From: Phascolomyces articulosus | Lineage: Eukaryota > Mucoromycota > Mucoromycetes > Mucorales > Lichtheimiaceae | Reading direction: 5' to 3' | Assembly (NCBI GenBank): GCA_025677815.1 | Contig: JAIXMP010000019.1 | Location: 1 to 64,000, forward strand | Length of the DNA: 64,000 nt | Part shown: positions 12,507 to 23,531 of the stretch, piece after piece | Layout: each line of letters starts with the position of its first letter | Numbering within the stretch: the stretch's first letter is position 1 | The notes under the pieces: model-generated | The model's input: the letters and a program-made list of their open reading frames with translations, nothing else | Told to the model about the DNA's origin: nothing | Database searches by the model: none | Position numbers and translations under genes: made by a program

Positions 12507-15500
12507 ATGGCTACTTCCAATAATAGGATGCAACCAAAATGGCACGCACCTTCTACTACCACAAGTGTAAATGAGAAACCTGTTCTAAAATTATACAATT
12601 CTCTTACAAAGACAAAAGTATTCGTCACTTTCTCTTTTACATGTCAAAAGTACTCATTATTGATAATTACTGTTTACTAACGTTTCATTCGATCCTCTAA
12701 CTTTTTTTTACTTGTTACCACTAAGACTGAATTTATACCTAAACGAGCAGGACATATCAGTTGGTATAACTGTGGCCCAACTGTTTATGATGCAGCTCAT
12801 ATGGGTCATGCAAGGTATCATTTATTACTCAACGAAATAATATTCAAATAGAACAAAGTGTGTCAAAAAAATAAATGTTAAATATGGCATGCAAACGGTT
12901 GTGTTGTTTTTATAAAAATAGAACTTATTTGAGTATGGATATTATTCGACGTGTTCTACAATCATACTTTGGATATCAAGTTCAGTTTGTTCAAAATGTT
13001 ACTGATATTGACGATAAGGTATATCAATAATTAGCCATAACAATAATAGCCGTAATTACAAGCGATAGCGATGGTATTAATATATTTTTCTCATATGACT
13101 TATAGATTATTTTACGAGCAAGACAACAATATTTATTTAACAACCTTAAAAACTCGATCCACAGTTTGAACACGGATCTTATTGCCCAAATTGAAAAATA
13201 TTGGGCCGACTACGCTACATCAAAACTTGCCGCTGTTCCAGGGGCTGCTGAAGACGCAACTTCGAACTGGGCTGCTTTTGTAGCTAAGATGACTCCAGAA
13301 CAATTGGCCCAAGCCGTCTTGGTTGATGAAAAATTTAAGATGCATTTTGCTGCACTTGTAAGTTGGATGTTATAGAAAAAAACCCGCGTGTTTAGTATTT
13401 TAGTCTTTACCTTACTGTTTATTTTTTAATAGCAAGTATCCCGCGCTGCAATTGATTCTGCCAAGATTTCTTTAAATCAAAACAACAACACAAAACAGAG
13501 GGCTGAGGAGTTATTGGATGCTTCCCAGGATATTATTTCATTGGCATTAGATAAGGCGGTATGAAAAAAATACTTTTTACTATGCAAAATGGCATATCGG
13601 TGAATGTAAATAGGAATAATTGATTTAAATTCTGTATTTTTTTCTTTAGCAAGGAGAAACGGTGACAGATTCCAAGATTTTCCGCGAATTACCGGCCTAT
13701 TGGGAGGATATGTACTTTAAGGATATGAAGCAATTGAATGTAAGTATCTATATGGGTGACAAAATATGTTTTAATAGTGAGAAGGAAAATACATCCATTT
13801 GGTTCAAAAACTCTTTCTCTATTTGTAAAATATTAGAATATATGTTAACATTGTATATTTATATATATACTTCATTTAGGTTCTTGCACCTAGTGTCAAG
13901 ACACGTGTGAGTGAATTCGTTCCTGAAATTGTCACTTATGTTGAGAAAATTATTGCCAATGGATATGCATATGAAGCCAATGGTTCGGTTTATTTCGATA
14001 CAGCACGTTTTGATGGGCATAATGATCATCATTACGCCAAACTAGAACCAAAGTCCAAGGGTGACACAGCATTGATTGAGGATGGTGAAGGTTCTTTAGG
14101 TGCTAAGCTTCAAGGCAAGAGAAATCCAAGTGACTTTGCATTATGGAAATCGTCCAAGCCAGGTGAACCTGTATGGGATTCTCCATGGGGTAAAGGTCGT
14201 CCAGGTTGGCACATTGAGTGTTCTGTCATGGCAAGTGCAGTCCTTGGTGATAATATGGATATTCACTCAGGTGGTATCGATTTGGCATTTCCCCACCACG
14301 ATAACGAGCTCGCACAATCAGAAGCTTTTTACAACTGTCCTCAATGGGTTAACTACTTTTTACATGCCGGTCATTTACACGTTGAAGGACAAAAAATGAG
14401 TAAGAGTTTAAAGAACTTTATTACTATTCAGGAAGCCTTGAAGATGTATACTCCTCGTCAAATGCGTCTCTTTTTCTTAGCTCACCCATGGCATACAAAG
14501 ATGGATTTTAAAGAGGCTAGCATGCAAGAAGCTATTCAATTGGAAACTACAATCAAGAACCTGTTTGATAATGTTGCTGCTTTTGGACACCGTATTCGGT
14601 CGGATGGTTCACGTGGCTCAACGCTGCTGCCTGATGGAGATATTTCTCACCGTTGGAGAAAAGATGAAAATGAACTTAGTGTATAGTAGGTTTTTCGTTT
14701 TTTTTTTTTTGGGTCAAGGGGTTATCATGATCTACCTCGTACGTGAATGAAATGATACTATTTTAATGTATTAACACTATTTATAACGTTTATATAGCTT
14801 CCAAGATCGTGTTGATTCCGTTCATGCTGCACTTTGTGACTCAATTAATACTCCTGCTGTTTTGGATGAAATTATTGCACTTACAACCTATACCAACAAA
14901 TATATGGCAAAGGGTGCCACTTACGTTAACATCGACATTCTTGAAGATATTACTAGCTGGATTAATCGAATGATGGAAATATTTGGCGTTGAAATGAATA
15001 GCAACTCTCACTTAAGTTCGGGTACAGATGTAAGTTGTTTTTTATAAAAGCTTACTAACAGAAATTGAAGTATTTAATTCTAAACGAATTAAATGTTATT
15101 TTTTATAGAACGAATTTTTGATGCAATGCTTGTGGACGTTGTCTGCCTTCCGAGATAGAGTTCGTCAATATGCTCTTGACAAGAGGGATCCTAAAGAGTA
15201 TCTTAAATTGTGCGATGCACTTCGTGATCAGCACTTAGCAGAACTTGGCGTTGCTTTAGATGATCAAAAAGGTAATGTTCTCGATCGCAATTAATCTGAA
15301 TCAAATAAATTTGTATCACCATATAAATACTTATATTAACTCTATTTTTGTGTTTATATAAAAAGATGGTACTGCACTTGTAAAACTATTGTCACCTGAA
15401 GAAGTGAAAAAGGCTCGTGATGATAAAATTGCTCAAGTGGCCGCTAAGGCAGCAAAAGCTGCGGCAGCAAGAGTACAACGACTTCAAAAAGGATTTGAGC

Positions 15501-15718
15501 GATTGCAAAAGGGGAAAAAATCACCCGAAGAGATTGAAAATGAACGAAGACAGGAAAATACAGAAATGTCAAAGAATCAATTGAAAAAACTTGCCAAAGA
15601 AATCGAACTTCAGAAACAATTACACGGTGATTACGTAAAATATACATTATTCTTGACAGAAACAGGAAATTCTGATGATCTTGATGGATACGAAGCCTAT
15701 CTTGAATATATCAAATAA
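12507..15718 (+). CDS. CARS1: Cysteinyl-tRNA synthetase, cytosolic
   Basis: This class I aminoacyl-tRNA synthetase charges tRNA-Cys. Ten exons are inferred: 12507-12617, 12726-12814, 12922-13018, 13106-13357, 13433-13558, 13650-13739, 13880-14685, 14798-15029, 15109-15271 and 15366-15718. They give 772 residues (yeast about 767). The HIGH signature is HMGH at 62-65 within [15 protein letters not shown]. The zinc ligands are the first Cys of that block, HIECSVMAS and the FPHHDNE region. KMSKS lies near residue 426 ([11 protein letters not shown]). Residues of roughly 110-250 form the eukaryote-specific insertion. The C-terminus is a long Lys/Ala/Gln-rich helix, as in fungal enzymes. Exon 7 needs the donor at 14686 (TA then GTAGGT), since other choices hit a stop. 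The length and lack of a targeting peptide favour the cytosolic form. Confidence 0.97.
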
Positions 15719-16127
15719 TAAAAAAAAAGCGTGACAGGAATAACTTTTTTTCTTTCAAGGAAAAATAATAATGAAACAAAACACGTGTAAAATAAATATG
15801 CGGTATAATGCCAATTGATATAGAAAAAAGCAATACAAATATAATATGTAAAAAAAAAAAGACTAAATAATTTCAAATATACAAAAAGAACATAAAAATA
15901 TTAATAGTAATGGAAAATGAGGAAAGTTATGTGTGAAATCAGAGAAAATAAAAGATGTATATGACGATAGATATGGTGTATGATAATGGTAATAGACTAA
16001 AGATATGGACAAAGAATAAAGTTACACACATTTGAGAAAATAGGTGCGGAAATGTAAGAAATGTTATAAAATGTATAAATATGTGCATAAATATTACACG
16101 TAAGTGGTATAGTAAGAGGAAGATGAA
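15719..16127. other. Gap between two convergent genes
   Basis: This stretch holds the 3' regions of CARS (+) and the RING ligase (-). It is A-rich with no coding potential on either strand. Adenine runs (for example near 15850) and AAATAAA-type words could serve as polyadenylation signals for both genes. Confidence 0.45.
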
Positions 16128-18522
16128 TTATCGAGATCTCCATTGACGTGGTAATGAACGGGCTATCCGACCTCGTAGTCCAGTAGGTTCTGGTTGATGT
16201 GATGGTTGTGGAAGTGATAAAGAACCATTTCCACTTCCATTAATGTTGTCTGTATGAGCTGTCATTCTTGCAGGAAGCTCAATGGCAGGTCCACCACCTT
16301 GGGCAAGCGCAGCTTCGTTGATTTGACGGCGCATATTTCGAGGTAAACTACGTGCCATCCATGATCGACTAAATTCTTCAGCTTGATCTGCTCGGATTGT
16401 AGGTCCAAACATTGTTCTAGAAGTTGTTGTTGCAGTTGAAGATGGAGTTCCTCCACCAAAAAGTCGTATAGAAAATGGCGAATTTGAGCGCGATAGTGTT
16501 GAGGTAGGAGTATAAGGTGGATGAACGGTTTCTGTTTCTTGAGAACTAGGCTGAATTTCGATTCCAGATGATGTTTTGGGTAAATCAAGGGAACAGTCGT
16601 GCTTACATAACGGACAAGAGGCAGATTTTATTGTCAACCAAGGATCTATTAGCGGGGGGGGGGAGAGTCGAAATAACAATAAAGTATGATCAGATAATAA
16701 TAATAACAATAATATTGGCTATCAACCTTTCTGTATAATTATTTCTCTTCCATTTTTTATTACCTATGCATTCGCAATGATATTCATGGCTACATGGAAG
16801 TTTGCGTACAGTATCACCCAGAGAAAACTCATCCAAACAAATTACACAAGAATCTTCAACATTTGCGAGTTGCTCCGAAAGATCTGCCGAAGGGCGTTGC
16901 TGTTGGTGGGACAACGGTGATGCTGAACTACTTCCTTCCTCTGGTGTCGTCATTGTTATCACAACAGATTGATGTTGTTCAGATGTATATGTTTCGTTGG
17001 TGGTAGTTACAGCAATACTATTATTGGCAACTCTCTGATCAACAGCAGTTGCCAAAGCTTCTGCATTTTTGAGTGCCTTCCCCGACCGAGTAGAGCGTAC
17101 GGATTGTGTAGAATTCCGCCGTTGACTAACCACAGCTATAGGAGAGTCTGGTTGTTGTTGAGATGGTGTATTACTACTGTTACTATAATGAATTTCCCCT
17201 TCTCCAATGGTACGTGTTGGAAATAATGGCAACATGGAAGGATTAATCACTTTCTTTTCTGAGTTCACCTGAAACGCTTGCGTAAATGGCGGAGGTAATA
17301 GCCCATTTTCAAACATGAGCCGTTGTCGTCGCCGTATCCTCCATAGATGATAATGCATACCCACTATTATTTACAAAGTTAGTTTTCTTTCTTCTTTATT
17401 CAGTTCTGTATATGCAGTCTACCCAACATCATCTTCACTAATGTCACTTTCCTCCTTTCCCTGTATATTCTCCTATTTCGTTCCCTTCTTATCATACATT
17501 TTTTTGTTCTTCAAGCATTCATAATACTAATAAAGAAATTACAAAACTTTACCTGAGGCTAAAAAGCTCACAGCGAGTAAAGCAACAACAACTATAAGAG
17601 TGAATTCCCATGCACTTGGAAAACCACCTACTGCAGGATATAATACAACTTTAACAGCTTTTTGATATGATACATTATTCGCATTGTCATGATTGATAAG
17701 TATTTCTTGCTGTAATTTGCGTAATAAATCAACACCTATATCCAAATCGACATAATAAGCAACGATGCTGATATTTCCAGGTGGAATGTTCTATATCGAA
17801 AAATCCGATTTTGAGTTTTCTGGAAATACATTTATACTCTTCTTGGCGCTTTTATGATGAGATTGAGAACAAGACTTTGATATAGGACATACCATAATTC
17901 CAGCTCGAGGATCTTTTTCAAAAGGGATTTGATCGTATATAATTACCCCTACTGCCCCGTCCATTTGCGAATAAATAACTTTATCTGCAAAAGAACAATT
18001 GCCCCGTCGAACAAGTGCGATTTTACGTTGATCCGTTAATAAAGGTGGTATTGGTGTATCCGACGTATTTTCAAGTTCGCATGATAATCCACGATCGTAT
18101 AGTACACCCTACATGATTATGTTAGGTTCATTTAAGTGTTATATGAATCTCCTAATAATAATCCATCCAAAACTAGTAGTTCGCATAAATGATAATAATA
18201 AAGTAAACTTTACTGAGAGTCCGGAAGAATCAGGCTGTGTTAAATTAGTATTAGGTACAATGTTTTGTTTATAATTTTGTGGTTCAATGGCTGAATCAAC
18301 AGTGTCGATAGACGATGTATTGGAATATAAAGTGACACTCTCTAATAAAAATCATACAGTTTTATCATGAGATTTTATTAATTTATTTAATTTATCTTTT
18401 CATTCTCACCAGGTACAACTATAAAATAAAATACCTTCTGAAATGTAGGGATTGCTGCTAGAAAAAAGACTGGCATAAGCTATATTAAAACATTGTAAGA
18501 AACAAATGAACCGAAGAAGCAT
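16128..18522 (-). CDS. PA-TM-RING membrane E3 ubiquitin ligase
   Basis: This is a predicted endomembrane ubiquitin ligase of the protease-associated, transmembrane, RING-H2 class (RNF13/RMR type), which ubiquitinates cargo in the secretory or endosomal system. Six exons are inferred: 18522-18435, 18341-18214, 18108-17893, 17790-17553, 17363-16764 and 16645-16128, giving 595 residues. It starts with a signal peptide (MLLRFICFLQCFNIAYA). A PA domain covers about 75-170 (KIALVRRGNCSFADKV, GAVGVIIYD), and one membrane helix lies near 204-222 (FTLIVVVALLAVSFLA). A cytosolic RING-H2 begins at about 395 (CVICLDEF, LPCSHEYHCECID, CPLC). The RING is split by an intron beside a run of ten G. The tail is Ser/Pro/Gln-rich and contains ARSLPR twice. 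It is convergent with CARS. Confidence 0.93.
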
Positions 18523-18698
18523 TATCAGCGGTTATATTAATTGAATGAGGAAATAAGAGTGAGAGAAAGAGGGAGAAAAGGCTCGGCAAGTGGACCTCAG
18601 CAAGTCTTATTCCTTAAAAGGTGAATTTTTTTCTTTTGTGTGACGAAGATAAAAATACAAGTGGGACACAGGTACTACAAAGTCACTGTTAGCAAGTA

Positions 18699-19988
18699 CA
18701 GGATTTTTCCTAATAACTGGCGGGGGATATTTTTTCATTTTGGCACTGGAGGGTCTTTTGATTGGCGAAGTCATTTTTGCGATTGGCAGGAAGTAAAATT
18801 ACGATGGCTGTGTAATTTTAGATATAGGCAGAATTACAAAAGTCGTATGGTGGTTGAGAACTGTAAATTTAGCCCCATCTTTCAAATAAATTTTTGTAGC
18901 ATACGTTGAAGCTTTATGATTTATTTTTAAAAAAAACATATTAAAATATAAAAAAAAAGTGATAAATATAAAGAAAAAGGAATTGCTCATTATGAAAAAA
19001 AAAAGCATATGATACATTGTATCTAATAAGAGAGTTGGGAATGATAAAGAAAAAATGTTGCAACTAGTAAAAAAGCAATAATAGATAGAAAATAAAATGG
19101 ATGGACCTGGAGGAGAAGAACTAAGAGCACCACGTATACAATGGCTCCATCCACCGAATGAAAAAATAAAGATCTGGTTAACTATATTGCAAAGGCATAT
19201 AACGGTCAGATAGATGACCATCTACTTTTGATAAGAATGACAAAAGTAAAGAAAGAAAAAACGGTCTCATACCTGGATAGCCGAGATAGCCATGCTTGCT
19301 TTACGCATTGATCAATTGAGATAAATGTGTAGAAACCAAGAGAGCCTCCACAAAACATATATAATCAGAGATATCATATTAGTTCAAGTCATTGAAAATA
19401 TCGGCATTACATCAATTATATTATTATATCCCTTTCAACATTCAGCATGTTAAAGCTATCCTGATCCACCTCTTGAACTCTTACTGGTCTTTGAAGATAT
19501 CCCACAGACTGAATCAGTAACATTGGAGAGAGAAGCGCGTCAACAGAATACTTTTCTATACGAGATTTAAAGAAAAACAACAACTAGCAATTAGTGATAT
19601 ACTTATAAAAATAAGTTGAGAGCCTCCAGCGCAAGTAACTCTCGCATTAATTGCAGCGATACACGGGTATAAAGCACGATTCATGTATCATGTGGGACTC
19701 GTGCCAAGATATGACCCAAAAAAAAAAAAAAAAACTCTCTCTCACTCATTTTCATACCTTCATATCCATAATAATAATTGCCATTGGCAAGAGAGCAGCG
19801 TAAAAACCATATTGAAATCCTTTTGTTCCACTCTTGTTTGAACGTTGTATCAAAACAACTCATATCTAAATAAATAAATAAAAAGAGAGAGAGAGATAAA
19901 TGAGTATAGATAAAACCTTTTTTTTTTATAAAAAAGACGGGATTCGGATGCACACAATTAAAAAATCATAGGTGCGCTGCCATTACTG
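18699..19988 (-). repeat. Left arm of the inverted duplication
   Basis: On the minus strand this arm has coding-like hydrophobic blocks. One open frame at 19221-18799 begins MVIYLTVICLCNIVNQ, has several membrane-like stretches and ends KITQPS. Another block near 19870-19760 reads FQYGFYAALLPMAIIIMDMK in one frame, followed by a GTATGA donor-like site. A separate block near 19330-19280 can be read from MRKASMAISAIQ into the 19221 frame across a plausible intron. I could not link all blocks into one gene and do not recognise a family. Transcription, if any, would run outward from the spacer. Confidence 0.5.
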
Positions 19989-21698
19989 TCCCATTTTAGC
20001 CTTTTTTAAGAGGCCGCGAACATCGCATAATACTTTTATGGTCTGTGCATCACATATTTTTACTTCTTTTACACCAACTGTTCAATCATGACGAAAGAAA
20101 ACAATTGGGATCGCTGGGCAATGTCCTAAACACAAGCCATAGGAAAAGTAAGTTTAGCGGTTAATAAAACTGAAGTATAATATAAATGCTAACTCTTTTC
20201 TTTGTTGGACTCACCACGAATCATAGAATCAAAAAATAAGATGCCACACCTACTTCACAACTATTCAAGGTAGTACAGATCACAAACCTGTTTTTTATTT
20301 ACAAGTTTGAGCACAAATTCTCACGCATTTTTCTTATTAGTTGCCTTTCAAACTTTTACATATAGTTTACAATCTACTTGATCCATATGAACTAGTTACA
20401 CTTGCCCATATATACACCGACTTGCAATTATCGATTGGTCCCTTGAATTGTTGGAGAAAACTTTATAAAACAAATAGCTGAGGAATCATAAACCGAACGG
20501 AAAGTATGCAAATCACTTTAATTGCATTCAAGAATAATATCAAGATCTATGTGAAATTTGCTTTGTGAAATGTGTAAAAGAGGTTCGAAGACTGCCTTGT
20601 ATATTGAACACGAAATATTGCATATTACGCTGAAGCTTTATCTGGATTGATGCATGCGCTTTTATCTACGGAATCCAGAACCAGTACCTCCTGAGTTAGC
20701 TACACAAAACATGGCGACAACCAAGACTCGAGAGTTATTCAAACTAGGCGATGCTATTTCTTGCATTATTCCTGAAGCAACTGTAAAAAGAAGCTTTCAA
20801 CTTAATCATGCGACAAAACTTTACAATACTGGTGTGTTATTACGATGAAAATGTTTTGTTTATTTAACGTATCCGTTGAACACAGCGTCTGGTCGGACAT
20901 ATTTGTTCAAGACAGATCAAAAAGCATAAAGTTTAGAAAAAACCCTGCTGGGGCACAGGGAAAAGGTAAAGGGAAGAAGAAAAGAGCACAAAAATTAAAG
21001 TAAGGGTTCATATGCTATTACAATTGTTAATAAGAAACAGAAGGGTTTAGGCCGTAAATAAGTGAGGTGCAACCACCAACAATACTACGACGACTCTCCT
21101 GGTCAGGCACTGGTAAAATGGATCACTCCTCCTCCTCCTCCCTCTGAAGCAGAGTAAGTTTACTATTTATACTTCTTTTATAACTACTTTTCTTTCTTTT
21201 TATTTTATGTTACTTTTCTTCTTTCTTTTCATTTTCTTTTTCCCCTGATTTACTTTACTTAGTTAGATACAGCTACTACCTTATATCACTTGCTTTCTAT
21301 AAACAGACTCTATATAACCCCTTCATCTTTTGTATGACGTATCCTTTTAACTTTTCTCTCTCCATTTTTTCCTTGCATACGAGCGCAGGGTTTTCATTCG
21401 CTTTTTACTCTTAATATCTGTCTCGAACAAAAAAGTTCGACAGGGACGATGTGTTCAAAAGAGACCTTTAATAAAAACCAAATTTTAAACGTTTATTGTT
21501 TTCGTTGGCTAGCAAATTTGACACAAATCTTCGAAAATATTTTGATACCATTCATACTAATCATTGTCTTGATTGGATCCTCTTCGTTTTGTATGTAGCA
21601 AATCCATATCCTCTGGATTGACCAGTGGTTCTGTCTTTGATTATATCCCATGCGCGTTATGACACCAAACTTCTCAGATTCACTTGTTAAATGGTAGC
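19989..21698. other. Spacer of the inverted duplication with short coding-like fragments
   Basis: No transposase is recognisable. On the plus strand a 64-codon frame at 20654-20848 (NMATTKTRELFKLGDAISC) is followed by a 52-codon frame from 20845. The latter contains VWSDIFVQDRSKSIKFRK and ends in a basic tail, KGKGKKKRAQKLK, at about 21002. On the minus strand a 73-codon frame at 21714-21493 starts MRCHYCYHLT with a CxxC pair. These may be remnants of the protein that mobilised the element, or chance frames. Confidence 0.35.
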
Positions 21699-22974
21699 AG
21701 TAATGGCAGCGCACCTATGATTTTTTAATTGTGTGCATCCGAATCCCGTCTTTTTTATAAAAAAAAAGGTTTTATCTATACTCATTTATCTCTCTCTCTC
21801 TTTTTATTTATTTATTTAGATATGAGTTGTTTTGATACAACGTTCAAACAAGAGTGGAACAAAAGGATTTCAATATGGTTTTTACGCTGCTCTCTTGCCA
21901 ATGGCAATTATTATTATGGATATGAAGGTATGAAAATGAGTGAGAGAGAGTTTTTTTTTTTTTTTTTTTGGGTCATATCTTGGCACGAGTCCCACATGAT
22001 ACATGAATCGTGCTTTATACCCGTGTATCGCTGCAATTAATGCGAGAGTTACTTGCGCTGGAGGCTCTCAACTTATTTTTATAAGTATATCACTAATTGC
22101 TAGTTGTTGTTTTTCTTTAAATCTCGTATAGAAAAGTATTCTGTTGACGCGCTTCTCTCTCCAATGTTACTGATTCAGTCTGTGGGATATCTTCAAAGAC
22201 CAGTAAGAGTTCAAGAGGTGGATCAGGATAGCTTTAACATGCTGAATGTTGAAAGGGATATAATAATATAATTGATGTAATGCCGATATTTTCAATGACT
22301 TGAACTAATATGATATCTCTGATTATATATGTTTTGTGGAGGCTCTCTTGGTTTCTACACATTTATCTCAATTGATCAATGCGTAAAGCAAGCATGGCTA
22401 TCTCGGCTATCCAGGTATGAGACCGTTTTTTCTTTCTTTACTTTTGTCATTCTTATCAAAAGTAGATGGTCATCTATCTGACCGTTATATGCCTTTGCAA
22501 TATAGTTAACCAGATCTTTATTTTTTCATTCGGTGGATGGAGCCATTGTATACGTGGTGCTCTTAGTTCTTCTCCTCCAGGTCCATCCATTTTATTTTCT
22601 ATCTATTATTGCTTTTTTACTAGTTGCAACATTTTTTCTTTATCATTCCCAACTCTCTTATTAGATACAATGTATCATATGCTTTTTTTTTTTCATAATG
22701 AGCAATTCCTTTTTCTTTATATTTATCACTTTTTTTTTATATTTTAATATGTTTTTTTTAAAAATAAATCATAAAGCTTCAACGTATGCTACAAAAATTT
22801 ATTTGAAAGATGGGGCTAAATTTACAGTTCTCAACCACCATACGACTTTTGTAATTCTGCCTATATCTAAAATTACACAGCCATCGTAATTTTACTTCCT
22901 GCCAATCGCAAAAATGACTTCGCCAACCAAAAGAAAAAAATATCCCCTGCCAATCATTAGGGAAAATCCTGAAC
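21699..22974 (+). repeat. Right arm of the inverted duplication
   Basis: This is the mirror copy of the left arm, reading on the plus strand: MSCFDTTF near 21823, FQYGFYAALLPM near 21868, MRKASMAISAIQ at 22379 and MVIYLTVICLC at 22466. An extra T in a homopolymer near 22683 breaks the long frame that is open in the left copy, so the two arms are not equivalent in coding capacity if that frame is real. GTATGAGACC after the MRKASM block and a pyrimidine tract ending in AG before 22466 look like a 51 bp intron. Confidence 0.5.
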
Positions 22975-23531
22975 AAAGGCACTTAAGAAAAAACTATCCT
23001 TTGTTCGACAAATCAGTATTGTATCGATTCTGATGTTTTTCGAGATTCTCTCTTGCAAAATAAAACCTTCCTTTCTTTATAATTCCAAAAACTTCAACAC
23101 AATAAATTATAGAAACTTGATCGCAAAAATTGACTAATTAAAGATTGAGGTGATTTAATTTTATTTTTTATTTGCTAATAATTATAGTGATAACAATACC
23201 TCGTGTGATATCGTTTGTACTTTACTGTTTCTGATCTACAAATTGAATATTTTTGATAGTGCAAAAATGATCCAAGCACACTGTTCTAACAAGCAATTCG
23301 ACTCGCCATTTTTATTACCTATGGTAATAATGAACCAATTACATAATTATCTCCAACCTATTCTATACAATATTATACTATCTGATGCATCATCCACCTT
23401 TTATCCTCTGTGTCACAAAGAAATTTTGCGGAATTCAAGAATTCAAGTTTTCTTCTGCGAAACAATAGTACAGCTTATAAACAACTGCTCCTACTTTATC
23501 CCATCCTAAACGCACTTTCCTTCTCCACATT
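22975..23531. other. Intergenic, probable CDC7 promoter
   Basis: AT-rich sequence between the right arm and the CDC7 start. Short open frames are present but lack protein-like composition. The last 60 bases before the ATG are rich in C and T (ACGCACTTTCCTTCTCCAC). Confidence 0.45.

Larger units (their letters stand above)
18699..22974. repeat. 4.3 kb inverted duplication (arms about 1.28 kb, spacer 1.7 kb)
   Basis: The left arm (18699-19988) and the reverse complement of the right arm (21699-22974) match nearly base for base. The differences I can see are homopolymer lengths, such as the T-run around 19725 against 21951-21969 and ten against eleven T near 22683. The outer 60 bases are different: they carry several substitutions and an extra stretch in the left copy (GGCACTGGAGGG region, 18741-18760). 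The inner boundary is sharp at GCCATTACTG. I saw no clear target-site duplication. It may be a foldback-type element with very long inverted ends, or a recent inverted segmental duplication. It sits between the RING ligase and CDC7, both intact. Confidence 0.9.

Noticed and set aside
14641..14700. Apparent non-canonical intron or frameshift at the end of CARS exon 7
   Set aside because: Using the GTAGGT donor at 14686 gives the in-frame junction V-Y-F-Q-D with a normal AG acceptor and a total length divisible by three.
18640..18909. Plus-strand 89-codon frame at the outer end of the left arm
   Set aside because: The matching right-arm frame diverges exactly at the arm end and neither shows a family; more likely a chance frame on the antisense of the arm.
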